From AP-15 sp963716115 (GTDB lineage Bacteria; Pseudomonadota; Alphaproteobacteria; ATCC43930; CGMCC-115725), in the NCBI GenBank assembly GCA_963716115.1, contig CAVQSZ010000009.1, forward strand, positions 120,885-184,884: a DNA stretch of 64,000 nucleotides, written 5' to 3'. Shown piece by piece: positions 55,924 to 64,000 of this stretch (position 1 is its first letter; each line of letters starts with the position of its first letter). Below the pieces are notes generated by a model that saw only the letters and a list, made by a program, of their open reading frames with translations, had not been told where the DNA came from and ran no database searches. Position numbers and translations under genes: made by a program.

Positions 55924-58804
55924 TCAGTGCGCCTCGTCCCAGTTGCGGCCGCAGCCGGTTTCGACGACCAGCGGCACCGACAATTCGAGGCGGGGGGCGC
56001 AGGCGGCTTCCATGACCTCTTTGACGAGCGCGCGCGGTGGCGTCGACCTCGGCCTCGGGCACCTCGAACAGCAGCTCGTCATGGACCTGGAGCAGCATGC
56101 GGGCGGCGAGCCCGGCGCCGGCGAGCGCCGCCGGGATGCGGCCCATCGCGCGGCTTGATGATGTCGGCGGCCGAGCCCTGCAAGGGCGCGTTGATCGCCT
56201 GCCGCTCGGCCCCGGCGCGGCGCGCCGGGTTGGCGTCGCGGATGCCGGGGATGAAGCATTTGCGCCCGAAGATCGTCTCGACATAGCCGGCGCTGCGGCA
56301 CTCGGCCTTGACCCGCTCCATATAGGCGCGGATCGCCGGGAAGCGCTCGAAATAGGCGCGGATATAGGCCGCCGCCTCGGCCTGCGGCACGCCGATCTGC
56401 TGGCCGAGCCCGAACGCGCTGATGCCGTAGATGATGCCGAAATTGATCGCCTTCGCCCGCCGTCGGGTCAGCGCGTCCATTTGCGCCGAGCGGCACGCCG
56501 AACACCTGGCTCGCGGTCAGCGCGTGAATGTCGAGGCCGTCGCGGAAGGCCTGCTTCAGCTCCGGGATGTCGGCGACATGGGCGGCGAGCCGCAATTCGA
56601 TCTGGCTGTAATCGGCCGACAGCAGCAGATGCCCGGGCTCGGCGACAAAGGCGCGGCGGATGCGGCGGCCCTCCTCGGTGCGCACCGGGATGTTCTGCAG
56701 GTTGGGCTCGGTCGACGAGAACCGGCCGGTCGCCGTCGCGGCCAGCGCGTAGGAGGTGTGGACCCGCCCGGTCTCGCCGTCGATCTCGTCGGCGAGCGCG
56801 TCGGCATAGGTCGATTTGAGCTTGGTCAGCTGGCGCCATTCGAGCACGCGGCGCGGCACCTCGTGCAGCGGCGCCAGCTCTTCGAGGATCGAGGCGTCGG
56901 TGCCGTAGGCGCCGGTCTTGCCCTTCTTGCCGCCGGGCAGCCCGAGCTTTTCGAACAGCACGTCGCCCAATTGCTTGGTCGAGCCGATGTTGAACTCGTT
57001 GCCGACGTCGCGGAAGATCGCCTGCTCGATCTCGGCGATGCGGCGGGCGAAATCGCGCGACAATTCGGCGAGCGCCGCGCGGTCGACCTTGATCCCGGCC
57101 CCCTCCATCGCCGCGACGACCGGCACCAGCGGCCGCTCGATCGTCTCGTAGAACGCGGTCATCTGGTCGCGCACCAGCCGCGCCTTCAGCAGCATGTGCA
57201 GCCGCAGCGCCGCGTCGGCGCGCTCGGCGGCGAAGTCGCGGGCGGCCGCGGGCGCGACCTCGGCAAAGGCGATCAGGCTCTTGCCGGTGCCGATCAGCTC
57301 CTTCAGCGGGCGCAGCTCGTGCTCGAACGAGCGCTTCGTCGTGCTCTCGATCGTGTGCTCGAACTGGCCGCCGTCGAGCACGTAGGACATCAGCATCGTG
57401 CAGTCGTAGGGCCCGAGCGCGACGCCGTGGCGCGACAGCAGATGCGCGGCGCCCTTCACGTCGTGGCCGATCTTGAGCACTGCCGGGTCTTCGAGCAGCG
57501 GCCGCAGCCGGCTGAGCGCCGCGTCGAGCGATACATTGACCGTCCCGGCCGGCGCACCTTCACCCGCCTCGTTGCGTTCAGTGGCGTCGAGCGGAAGGGA
57601 AGGCGCCGGAGCTTCCGGCGCGCGATGGCCGAGCGGGACATAGGCGGCGAGGCCGGGGGCCAGCGCGAGCGCGATGCCGGCCAGCTCCGGGCGGCTGCCG
57701 GCGACCGCGCTCGGCTCCGGCCAGATCGCGACCGCACCGGCCTCGTAGGCCGCCTCGATCCAGTGGTCGAGGCCTTCCAGCGTGTCGACCAGCGCATAGG
57801 TGCGCGGGGCCGTGAACGGCGGAACCTCCGGGATCACCGGCTCGGGCCGCTCGGACGCGACCACGGGGGCGATGCCGGAAAGCCGCTGCATCATCCGCGT
57901 CGCCAGCGCGCGGAACTCCATCTCGCGCAGGAACGGCAGCAGCGTGTCGGGATCGAGCGGCCTCACCGCCAGCGCCGACAGCGGGCAGGGCAGCGGCACG
58001 TCGTCGTCGAGCGTGACCAGCTCCTTCGACAGCCGCGCCTTGGCCTCGTTCTCGATCAGCGACTGGCGCCGCTTGGGCTGCTTGATCTCGGCCGCGCGGG
58101 CGAGCAGGGTTTCGAGGTCGCCATAGGCGTTGATCAGCTCGGCCGCGGTCTTGACCCCGATGCCGGGGACGCCCGGCACATTGTCGACGCTGTCGCCGCA
58201 CAGCGCCTGGACCTCGATGACCTTGTCCGGGTCGACGCCGAACTTCTCGCGCACCTCCTCGGCCCCGATCGGCCGGTTCTTGATCGGGTCGAGCATCGTC
58301 ACCTTGTCGCCGACGAGCTGCATCATATCCTTGTCGGAGGAGACGATGGTGACCGCCGCGCCGGCTTCGACCGCATGGCGGGCATAGGTGGCGATCAGAT
58401 CGTCGGCCTCGAAATCCTCGAGCTCGATCTGGCACACGCCAAAGGCCTCGGTGGCGCGGCGCACCAGCGCGAATTGCGGGACGAGGTCGGCGGGCGGCTC
58501 GGTCCGGTTCGCCTTGTAGTGGTCGTAGAGGCGGTTGCGGAACGAGCTGCCCGGAATGGTCGAAGACCACCGCGATGTGGTCGGCGTCGGTCTCGCCGAG
58601 CAGCTTCGCCAGCATGTTGCTGAAGCCGAGGACGGCGCTGGTCGGCGTCCCGTCCGAGCGCGACAGCGGCGGCAGCGCGTGATAGGCGCGAAAGATAAAG
58701 CCCGAGCCGTCGATCAGAAAGACGTGGTGCGGCGCCGCCGAGGGCTCGCGGGCGGCGGCGGCCGGCTGCGGCTCCGCGGCGATCGCCTCGATGATCTCGT
58801 CCAC
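55924..58804 (-). CDS. polA: DNA polymerase I, degenerate proofreading domain, four frame breaks
   Basis: Begins with a GTG at 58804 (VDEIIEAIAAEPQP then the 5'-3' nuclease, HHVFLIDGSGFIFRAYHALP). Polymerase motifs are intact: SADYSQIELR (motif A, near 56605), RRRAKAINFGIIYG (motif B, near 56440), QVHDELLFEVP (motif C, near 56075). The middle 3'-5' exonuclease domain has lost its metal ligands: AIWPEPSAV near 57718, IGHDVKGAAHLL near 57450, AAERADAALRLH near 57210. Breaks near 58553, 56490, 56155 and 56035. Repaired length is about 960 residues. It fills gaps and removes RNA primers. Confidence 0.85.
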
Positions 58805-58818
58805 CTGTTGTCCTTCCC

Positions 58819-59031
58819 TCAGGCGCCGCCCGGCTGCGCGGGGTCGGCCGGCGGACGCTCGGCCGCCGCCGCGGCCATCGCGCGGTTGACGAAGAGCCGC
58901 GAGCAATAGGGGCACTCGGTCTTCCCGGCGGGGGCGAGGTTCAGATAGACCCTGGGGTGGCCGAGCGGGCCGCCGCCGCCGTTGCAGGCGGCGACCATCT
59001 CGTCGATGTAGATGGTTTCGAGGGGCGCCAT
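58819..59031 (-). CDS. CHCC zinc-finger domain protein
   Basis: 70 residues from the ATG at 59031. IYIDEMVAACNGGGGPLGHP and TECPYCSRLFV supply the Cys-His-Cys-Cys ligands of the zf-CHCC family, related to NDUFS6 of complex I. Small proteins of this type occur in alphaproteobacteria and mitochondria. A role in respiratory complex assembly is inferred from the family. It lies 14 bases upstream of polA on the same strand. Confidence 0.85.
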   Translation of the reverse strand: MAPLETIYIDEMVAACNGGGGPLGHPRVYLNLAPAGKTECPYCSRLFVNRAMAAAAAERPPADPAQPGGA

Positions 59032-59204
59032 GGGCAAACCGGGATGTCTGGACGGGCGCGCGGCGGCGCCGCGATTGACCGTGCGATGGGCGCGATGATA
59101 CGCCTTGGCGCGGCGCAATCAATGACCTGCTCCTGTCTTTCCGGCGGTCGGCCGGCTTCTCGGGACGGCGGCCGCGTGAGCCTGGCCGGCGAGCCGCAAT
59201 CGGC

Positions 59205-60307
59205 GTGAGCAGGCGCGGTGAGGGCGTCTTCCCGGCCCGGGCCGGCGTTTGGGCGGCCGGTGTTTGGGCGGCGGCCGCCTTGCTGCTGCTGATCGGCTGC
59301 GCCCCGACCATCGACGGGAAGGCGCCGCTCGCCGGGACCGGCTCCCCGCGCGCCGCGCCTGACCCAAGGCCTTTGCCGCGCTTCGCCGATACCGGCTTCG
59401 TCGCCGCCGACGGCCAAACGCTGCCGCTGCGCCGATGGCTGCCCGAGGGCGAGGCGCGGGCGGTGATCCTCGCCCTGCACGGCTTCAACGACTACAGCAA
59501 CGCCTTCGACGGGCCGGGCGCGGCGTGGGCCAGGGACGGGATCGCCACCTATGCCTACGACCAGCGCGGCTTCGGCGGCGCTCCCGAACGCGGGCGATGG
59601 CCGGGACGCGCCGCGCTCGCCGCCGACGCCGCGACCGCGAGCCGGGTGCTGCGGCGCCGCTATCCGCGGGTCCCGCTCTACCTGCTCGGCGAAAGCATGG
59701 GCGGGGCGGTGGCGATCGTCGCGATGACCGGCGAGAGCGGCGCGCCGATCCCCGATGTCGACGGCGTCATCCTGGCGCGCCGGCGGTCTGGGGCCGCTCG
59801 ACGATGGGTGTGCTGCCCCGCGCGGCGCTGTGGGCCGGCGTCCGCCTGGTGCCGGGGCTGACCTTGAGCGGGCGCGGGCTCGACATCAAGCCCTCGGACA
59901 ACATCCCGATGCTGCGGGCGTTGGCGCGCGATCCGATGGTGATCAAGGAGACCCGCATCGACACGATCTACGGTCTCGTCGACCTGATGGACGCCGCGCT
60001 CGCCGCGGCCCCGCAGCTGCGCGCGCCGCTGTTGCTGATGTACGGGGCCGAGGACGAGATCATCCCGAAGCTGCCGGTCCGGCGGTTTGTCGGCGCGTTG
60101 CCCGAGGATGCCGGCGACCGCCGCACGCTCGCCTGGTACGCGCATGGCTATCACATGCTGCTGCGCGACCTCGAAGGCCCGACGGTGGCCGCCGATATCG
60201 CAAATTGGGTGCTGGCCCCCGGCGCGCCGCTGCTGTCGGGCGCCGATCGCGGCGCCGGCGAGGCGCTTTTGGCCGGGACCGGCCGGGCCTTGCTCAGCGA
60301 GCGCTGA
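59205..60307 (+). CDS. Lysophospholipase-like alpha/beta hydrolase lipoprotein, one frame break
   Basis: GTG start at 59205 with a signal ending LLLLIGC (lipobox). LALHGFNDYSNAF, YDQRGFGGAPERG, GESMGGAVAI with the Ser nucleophile; frame shift near 59780; then MYGAEDEIIPKLP with the Asp and WYAHGYHMLLRD with the His. Product about 367 residues. A monoacylglycerol or lysophospholipid lipase anchored in the outer or inner membrane. Five bases ahead of a CDP-alcohol-like gene, so probably one operon. Confidence 0.85.
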
Positions 60308-60311
60308 GCCG

Positions 60312-60801
60312 ATGGCGCTGCTGACGATCGCCCAGCTCCTGGTGCTGCTGGCGCTTGCCAACGGCACGCCGATGGCAGCGGGCAAAATCCTCGGCCGCCG
60401 GCTCGCCTACCCCGCTCGACGGCAACCTGCGGTTCTTCGACGGGCGGCCGTTGTTCGGCCGCTCGAAGACGGTGCGCGGCGTCGTGCTGTCAATTCTGGT
60501 GACGACGGCGGGCGCGCCGCTGCTGGGGCTCGAATGGGGGGTCGGGCTTCTGGTCGGGGCCTGCGCGATGGCGGGCGACCTGTTTTCGAGCTTCTGCAAG
60601 CGCCGCCTCGGCCTGGCGCCGAGCAGCCCGGCGCTCGGGCTCGACCAGATCCCCGAATCGCTGCTGCCGCTGCTCGCCTGCCGCAACCTCTTATCGTTGA
60701 CGGCGATCGACCTGGCCGCAGTCGTGGTTATTTTCTTTGTCGGGGAAGTGCTGCTCTCCCGGCTGCTTTACGCGCTCGACCTGCGCGAGCGCCCTTATTA
60801 G
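60312..60801 (+). CDS. CarS-like CDP-archaeol synthase family protein, one frame break
   Basis: Starts MALLTIAQLLVLLALANGTP at 60312; shifts near 60412 to LDGNLRFFDGRPLFGRSKTV, then GDLFSSFCKRRLGLAPSSPA and LDQIPESLLPLL, the motifs of the CarS/DUF46 membrane cytidylyltransferases. About 163 residues and four or five helices. In archaea CarS makes CDP-archaeol; bacterial members presumably activate a lipid phosphate. The FGRSKTVRG motif is intact. Confidence 0.8.
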
Positions 60802-60883
60802 AGTGGTTTTCGACCGGGTCGACGCACCCGGCGCGCACCACCCCACTCCGACCCGCCTCCATCGAGGGAAGCCGCGCTGGCGC

Positions 60884-61852
60884 TCAGCCGCGCCGCAGCT
60901 GATGCAGGGTCACCTCCGGCGGGCAGTTGAGCCGGACCGGGACGATGCATGACCCGACCCCGACCGAGGTGTAGCCGATCATGTCGTGATAGCGCCATGA
61001 CCCCGCCCCCATCCGCCGCGGCAGCGCCGCATCGAGGGTCAGCGGGACGCCGCCCGGCAGGCAGATCTGGCCGCCATGGGTGTGCCCGCTCAACAGCAGG
61101 TCGAAATCGGCATGCGCCGCCTGGCGGTAGATCTCGGGGGTGTGCGACAGCAGCACCGAAAAGGCGTCGTCGGGGACGCCCGCGGCGGCCTTCTCGATGT
61201 TGTCGACCCGATAGTAATGGGCGTCGTCGATGCCGACGAGATGAATGCGCTCGCCGCCGCGCACGACCGTCTCGGCCTCGTTCAGCAGCATCCGGATGCC
61301 CATCTCCTCCATCGCCGGCACCATGCGGATCGTGTCGTGATTGCCGAGGACGCCGTAAACCCGACCCTTCAGCAGCGCGCGCAGCCGCGCCAGGCCTTCG
61401 ATCGTCGCCGCGAACGGCCCGAAGGTCTTGCCGCGGTAGTCGCCGGTCAGCACGCAGAGGTCGTAGGACATGCCGGGCAGCAGCTCGACCAGCCGCCCGA
61501 TCGCGCCGCCGTTCATGTCGGCGTGCAGGTCGCTGATGTGGAGGATCGTGAAGCCGTCGAACGCGGCCGGCAGCCTGCGGCTGGCGATCGCATGGCGGCG
61601 GATCTGAACGCGCTCGGCGTTTCTGCGGGCGCGCCCGTAGAGCCCGCTCAGCCGCAGCGCATTGCGGATGATCCACGGGCTCAGATACCAGTTCTCGGGG
61701 TGGAACCAGTTGATGCCGTGGCCGAAGACGCGGGCCTCGTGGTCGTCCTCGATGCCGAGGCGCTGTCTTGCATGCAGCCGCCCGAGGCGCCGCTCCAGCT
61801 GGGCGAGGATGTCCTCGTCGTCCGGGCGGGCGATATCGGCTTGCAGGCTCAT
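60884..61852 (-). CDS. Metallophosphoesterase
   Basis: 322 residues from the ATG at 61852. ILHISDLHADMN, VLTGDYRG, GVLGNHDTI, LLSHTPE and LSGHTHGGQ give the full two-metal site. LGIEDDHEARVFGHGINWF in the N-terminus is not typical of the UDP-2,3-diacylglucosamine hydrolases. Four-base overlap with the ABC permease start, so one operon. A phospholipid or nucleotide phosphatase is possible. Confidence 0.85.
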   Translation of the reverse strand: MSLQADIARPDDEDILAQLERRLGRLHARQRLGIEDDHEARVFGHGINWFHPENWYLSPWIIRNALRLSGLYGRARRNAERVQIRRHAIASRRLPAAFDGFTILHISDLHADMNGGAIGRLVELLPGMSYDLCVLTGDYRGKTFGPFAATIEGLARLRALLKGRVYGVLGNHDTIRMVPAMEEMGIRMLLNEAETVVRGGERIHLVGIDDAHYYRVDNIEKAAAGVPDDAFSVLLSHTPEIYRQAAHADFDLLLSGHTHGGQICLPGGVPLTLDAALPRRMGAGSWRYHDMIGYTSVGVGSCIVPVRLNCPPEVTLHQLRRG

Positions 61853-62652
61853 TCGGCGCCTCGCCGCGCCATCAGGCCCTTGGCCGGGTCGTAGCCGTAG
61901 ACGGCCAGGGTCAGGAACACCGCGGTGGCGGCGACCAGCGCCGCGGCCGAGACCGGCTCGAACCGGGCGTAGAGGGCAAAGCGGACCAATTCGACGGCGT
62001 GAGTGAACGGGTTGATCGCACAGATATAGTAGAGCAGCGGGCCCGCCTCCCTGAACTGGGTCAGCGGATAGAGGGCGGTCGAGGCAAAGAACATCGGAAA
62101 GATTACGAAGTTCATAACGCTGGCGAAATTCTCGAGCTGGCGGATCGCCGAGGACAGCAGCAGGCCGAGCGCGCCGAGCATCAGCCCGGCGAGGATCAGC
62201 GCCGGCAGCACCGCGGCGTAGCCGTACCAGGGCGGCGCGATCCCCCACAGCCGGGCGATCGCCAGAAAGGCGTAAGCCTGCAATATCGACAGCATGACGC
62301 CGGCGAGGAGCTTGGCGGTCAGCAGAAACCAGCGCGGCAGGGGGCTGACCATCAGGATCCGCATGCTTCCCATCTCGCGGTCGTAGACCATCGACAGCGA
62401 GCTCAGCATGCCGTTGAACAGCAACACCATCGCGATCAGGCCGGGCGCGATATAGACCGGGTAGGGAACCGGGGCTTGGTAGGGCGGCGCGACCGAGACG
62501 CCGGGCGCGGCGTGAAACCCGGCGGCGAAGATCGCCAGCCAGACCAGCGGCCGCACCAGGGCCGAGAAGAAACGGCCGCGCTGGTTCAGGAAGCGCAGCC
62601 ATTCGCGCCGCGCGATCCCGCCGAGGCAGCGCAGGTAGTGGATCGGCCTCAT
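61849..62652 (-). CDS. ABC-2 type transporter permease
   Basis: 267 residues from the ATG at 62652, overlapping the ATPase stop by four bases. FNGMLSSLSMVYDREMGSMR, RWFLLTAKLLAGVMLSILQA, six helices, and FPMFFASTALYPLT match ABC-2 exporters. The group is similar to the exporters linked to PQQ-dependent alcohol oxidation (PedC type); here a glutathione-dependent formaldehyde dehydrogenase gene is the divergent neighbour, which agrees. Confidence 0.82.
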   Translation of the reverse strand: MRPIHYLRCLGGIARREWLRFLNQRGRFFSALVRPLVWLAIFAAGFHAAPGVSVAPPYQAPVPYPVYIAPGLIAMVLLFNGMLSSLSMVYDREMGSMRILMVSPLPRWFLLTAKLLAGVMLSILQAYAFLAIARLWGIAPPWYGYAAVLPALILAGLMLGALGLLLSSAIRQLENFASVMNFVIFPMFFASTALYPLTQFREAGPLLYYICAINPFTHAVELVRFALYARFEPVSAAALVAATAVFLTLAVYGYDPAKGLMARRGAE

Positions 62653-63443
62653 GCCGCCTCGCGCTCCCGCACCAACGCCTCGAAGGCGGCGCGCATCGAG
62701 GGCGCGCGGGCCTCGCCGAGGATCTGCGCGGCGGCGCCGGCGGCGCGGACCTCGCCCTTGTGCAGCACCACCACCCGCGCGCCGTCGCCGACCTCGTCGA
62801 TCAGATGCGTCGCCCACAGCGCGGCGATGCCCTCCTCGCGGCACAGCCGGCGGACATGGTCGAGCAGGAACTGCCGGCTGGCGATATCGAGCCCGACCGT
62901 GGGCTCGTCGAGCAGCAAGAGGCGCGGCCGGTGCAGCAGCGCGCGGGCGATCTCGACCCGCCGGCGCTCGCCGCCGCTCAGCCGGCGCACCTTGTCGCGC
63001 CGCCGCTCGCCAAGCCCGACCCGTTCGATTTCGGCGGCGATCCGCGCCGCCGCCTCGCGGCGGGAGAGGCCGTGCAGGGCGGCATGGTAGTAGAGGCTCT
63101 GCTCGACCGAGAGGTCGAGGTCGAGGGTCGGCTGCTGAAAGACCGCCCCGATCCGCCGCAGGCACGCCGAGGGGTCATCGCGGATGTCCGCGCCGAAGAC
63201 GCGGATTGCGCCCTCGCCCTGCACGTAGAGCCGGGTCGCCAGCGAGAACAGGGTGGTCTTGCCGGCGCCGTTGAGGCCGAGCAGCACGGTGAAATCGCCC
63301 GGCGCGATCGCGAAGCTGACATCGCGCAGCGCTCGCCGCGCCCCGAACCGGTGCCCGAGCCCCTCGACCTGCAAGGCCGGCGCCGGATCGCCGGTCACGA
63401 GCGCGCAGCCGAGGCGTCGGCGCGTCGGCCCGTCAACCTGCAA
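62649..63443 (-). CDS. ABC transporter ATPase partner of the ABC-2 permease
   Basis: 264 residues. LLGLNGAGKTTLFSLATRLY (Walker A), VFQQPTLDLDLSVEQSLYYH, LSGGERRRVEIARALLHRPR (signature), LLLLDEPTVGLD (Walker B), and ATHLIDE. A start at GTG 63398 is also possible. It pairs with the next gene as an exporter. The VFQQPTLDLDLSVEQ segment is seen in the alcohol-oxidation linked subgroup. Confidence 0.87.
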   Translation of the reverse strand: MQVDGPTRRRLGCALVTGDPAPALQVEGLGHRFGARRALRDVSFAIAPGDFTVLLGLNGAGKTTLFSLATRLYVQGEGAIRVFGADIRDDPSACLRRIGAVFQQPTLDLDLSVEQSLYYHAALHGLSRREAAARIAAEIERVGLGERRRDKVRRLSGGERRRVEIARALLHRPRLLLLDEPTVGLDIASRQFLLDHVRRLCREEGIAALWATHLIDEVGDGARVVVLHKGEVRAAGAAAQILGEARAPSMRAAFEALVREREAA

Positions 63444-63637
63444 TGACGCCTGCCGCTCATCGCCGCCTTTCTATCCGCGATCGCGGGGAAAATCATCCCC
63501 GCGATGGCCGTCCCCCGAGATCGGGATGCGCCGATGCCGTGTCCGGGGCGTCCGTTCCCAAAGGATCGCCGGTAGCCGCGCCCGAAGCCGCCTGCTAGCC
63601 TCGGCGCCGCGCCAAGCCAACCCGATGGAGGTGGTCC

Positions 63638-64000
63638 GTGGAGACCCGCGCCGCAGTCGCCCACAAGGCCGCAGAACAGCTGACGATCGAAACGGTGCAG
63701 CTCGACGGCCCGAAGGATGGGGAGGTCCTGATCGAGATCAAGGCGACCGGGATTTGCCACACCGACGAGTTCACCCTGTCCGGGGCCGATCCGGAGGGGC
63801 TGTTTCCGGTCATCCTCGGCCACGAAGGGGCCGGCGTGGTGGTCGATGTCGGGCGCGGGGTGACGAGCCTCGCCAAGGGCGACCACGTGATCCCGCTCTA
63901 CACCCCCGAATGCCGGCAGTGCGAATATTGCCTCTCGGGCAAGACCAATCTTTGCGTGGCGATCCGGCGACGAGGGGCAAGGGGTGATGCCCGACGGCTC
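63638..64000 (+). CDS. adhC: S-(hydroxymethyl)glutathione dehydrogenase / class III alcohol dehydrogenase (cut off at window end), two frame breaks
   Basis: GTG start at 63638 with GGAGG ten bases upstream. GICHTDEFTLSG (catalytic zinc Cys), LGHEGAGVVVDVG and ECRQCEYCLSGKTNLC (structural zinc). Near 63965 and 63982 single G bases are missing from G runs, after which the family sequence (AT-GKGVMPDG) resumes. It oxidises S-hydroxymethylglutathione in formaldehyde detoxification with NAD. About 120 of 370 residues lie in the window. Confidence 0.87.
   Translation, partial: METRAAVAHKAAEQLTIETVQLDGPKDGEVLIEIKATGICHTDEFTLSGADPEGLFPVILGHEGAGVVVDVGRGVTSLAKGDHVIPLYTPECRQCEYCLSGKTNLCVAIRRRGARGDARRL

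Noticed and set aside
56431..58623. A 730-codon open frame on the + strand opposite polA
   Set aside because: Low-complexity composition and complete overlap with polymerase motifs on the other strand.

Overview
The window is a GC-rich, gene-dense bacterial chromosome segment, almost certainly from an alphaproteobacterium. The markers are an ATP12-type F1-ATPase assembly chaperone, a CHCC zinc-finger protein of the NDUFS6 type, class III cyclase genes with a TPR tail, TTAACCAT boxes of the CtrA type, and intergenic palindromes typical of this class. The order cannot be fixed by eye; a free-living soil or water member of Rhodospirillales or Hyphomicrobiales would fit. At least 17 genes carry one or more single-base frame breaks (polA four, the hydantoinase three), often at short G or C runs. 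I read most of these as uncorrected sequencing indels and annotate the genes at full length.

Layout. 1-9.6 kb: the start of a copper-type multicopper oxidase, a universal stress protein, a surface O-acylation locus (MBOAT plus two SGNH hydrolases), rlpA, nat, and a PEP-CTERM protein behind a cluster of CtrA-like boxes. 9.7-16.3 kb: catabolic genes (SDR, HpaB-type flavin monooxygenase apparently fused to a YdaS-like HTH, PEP mutase/isocitrate lyase family, cupin, dehydratase), then a membrane protein and a 24-residue hydrophobic peptide. 16.4-22.5 kb: a worn stretch with an Uma2 relic, acyl-CoA dehydrogenase, HigA relic, BrnTA module, two tandem damaged ABC substrate-binding genes, RidA and isovaleryl-CoA dehydrogenase. 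22.6-26.4 kb: tRNA-Leu(GAG), then lipB-rarA-rluC-atp12, each overlapping the next by four bases.

26.5-41 kb: two class III nucleotide cyclases, a glycosyltransferase, a MetE-like methyltransferase, an MFS exporter, a membrane-anchored patatin, a polyamine-type ABC operon with only one permease, a histidine phosphatase and an epimerase. 41-49.4 kb: an amidohydrolase whose 3' end is duplicated around a 1.1 kb vapBC islet, HAD hydrolase, amine oxidase, PLD-like nuclease, D-hydantoinase and small surface proteins. 49.4-54.4 kb: acylphosphatase, propionyl-CoA carboxylase (pccA, pccB) and MaoC hydratase, which with the acyl-CoA dehydrogenases point to branched-chain and odd-chain acyl-CoA breakdown. 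The pcc genes are separated by a small GIY-YIG nuclease gene bracketed by facing hairpin repeats. 54.5-64 kb: RelB/YafQ module, polA with a degenerate proofreading domain, CHCC zinc finger, lysophospholipase plus CarS-like gene, metallophosphoesterase with an ABC exporter, and the start of S-(hydroxymethyl)glutathione dehydrogenase.

Most unusual points: the palindrome-bracketed GIY-YIG gene, whose hairpins keep their stems through compensating changes; the YdaS-HpaB reading frame with its own palindromic operator; the vapBC islet inside a 30-base direct repeat; and the CtrA-like box cluster.
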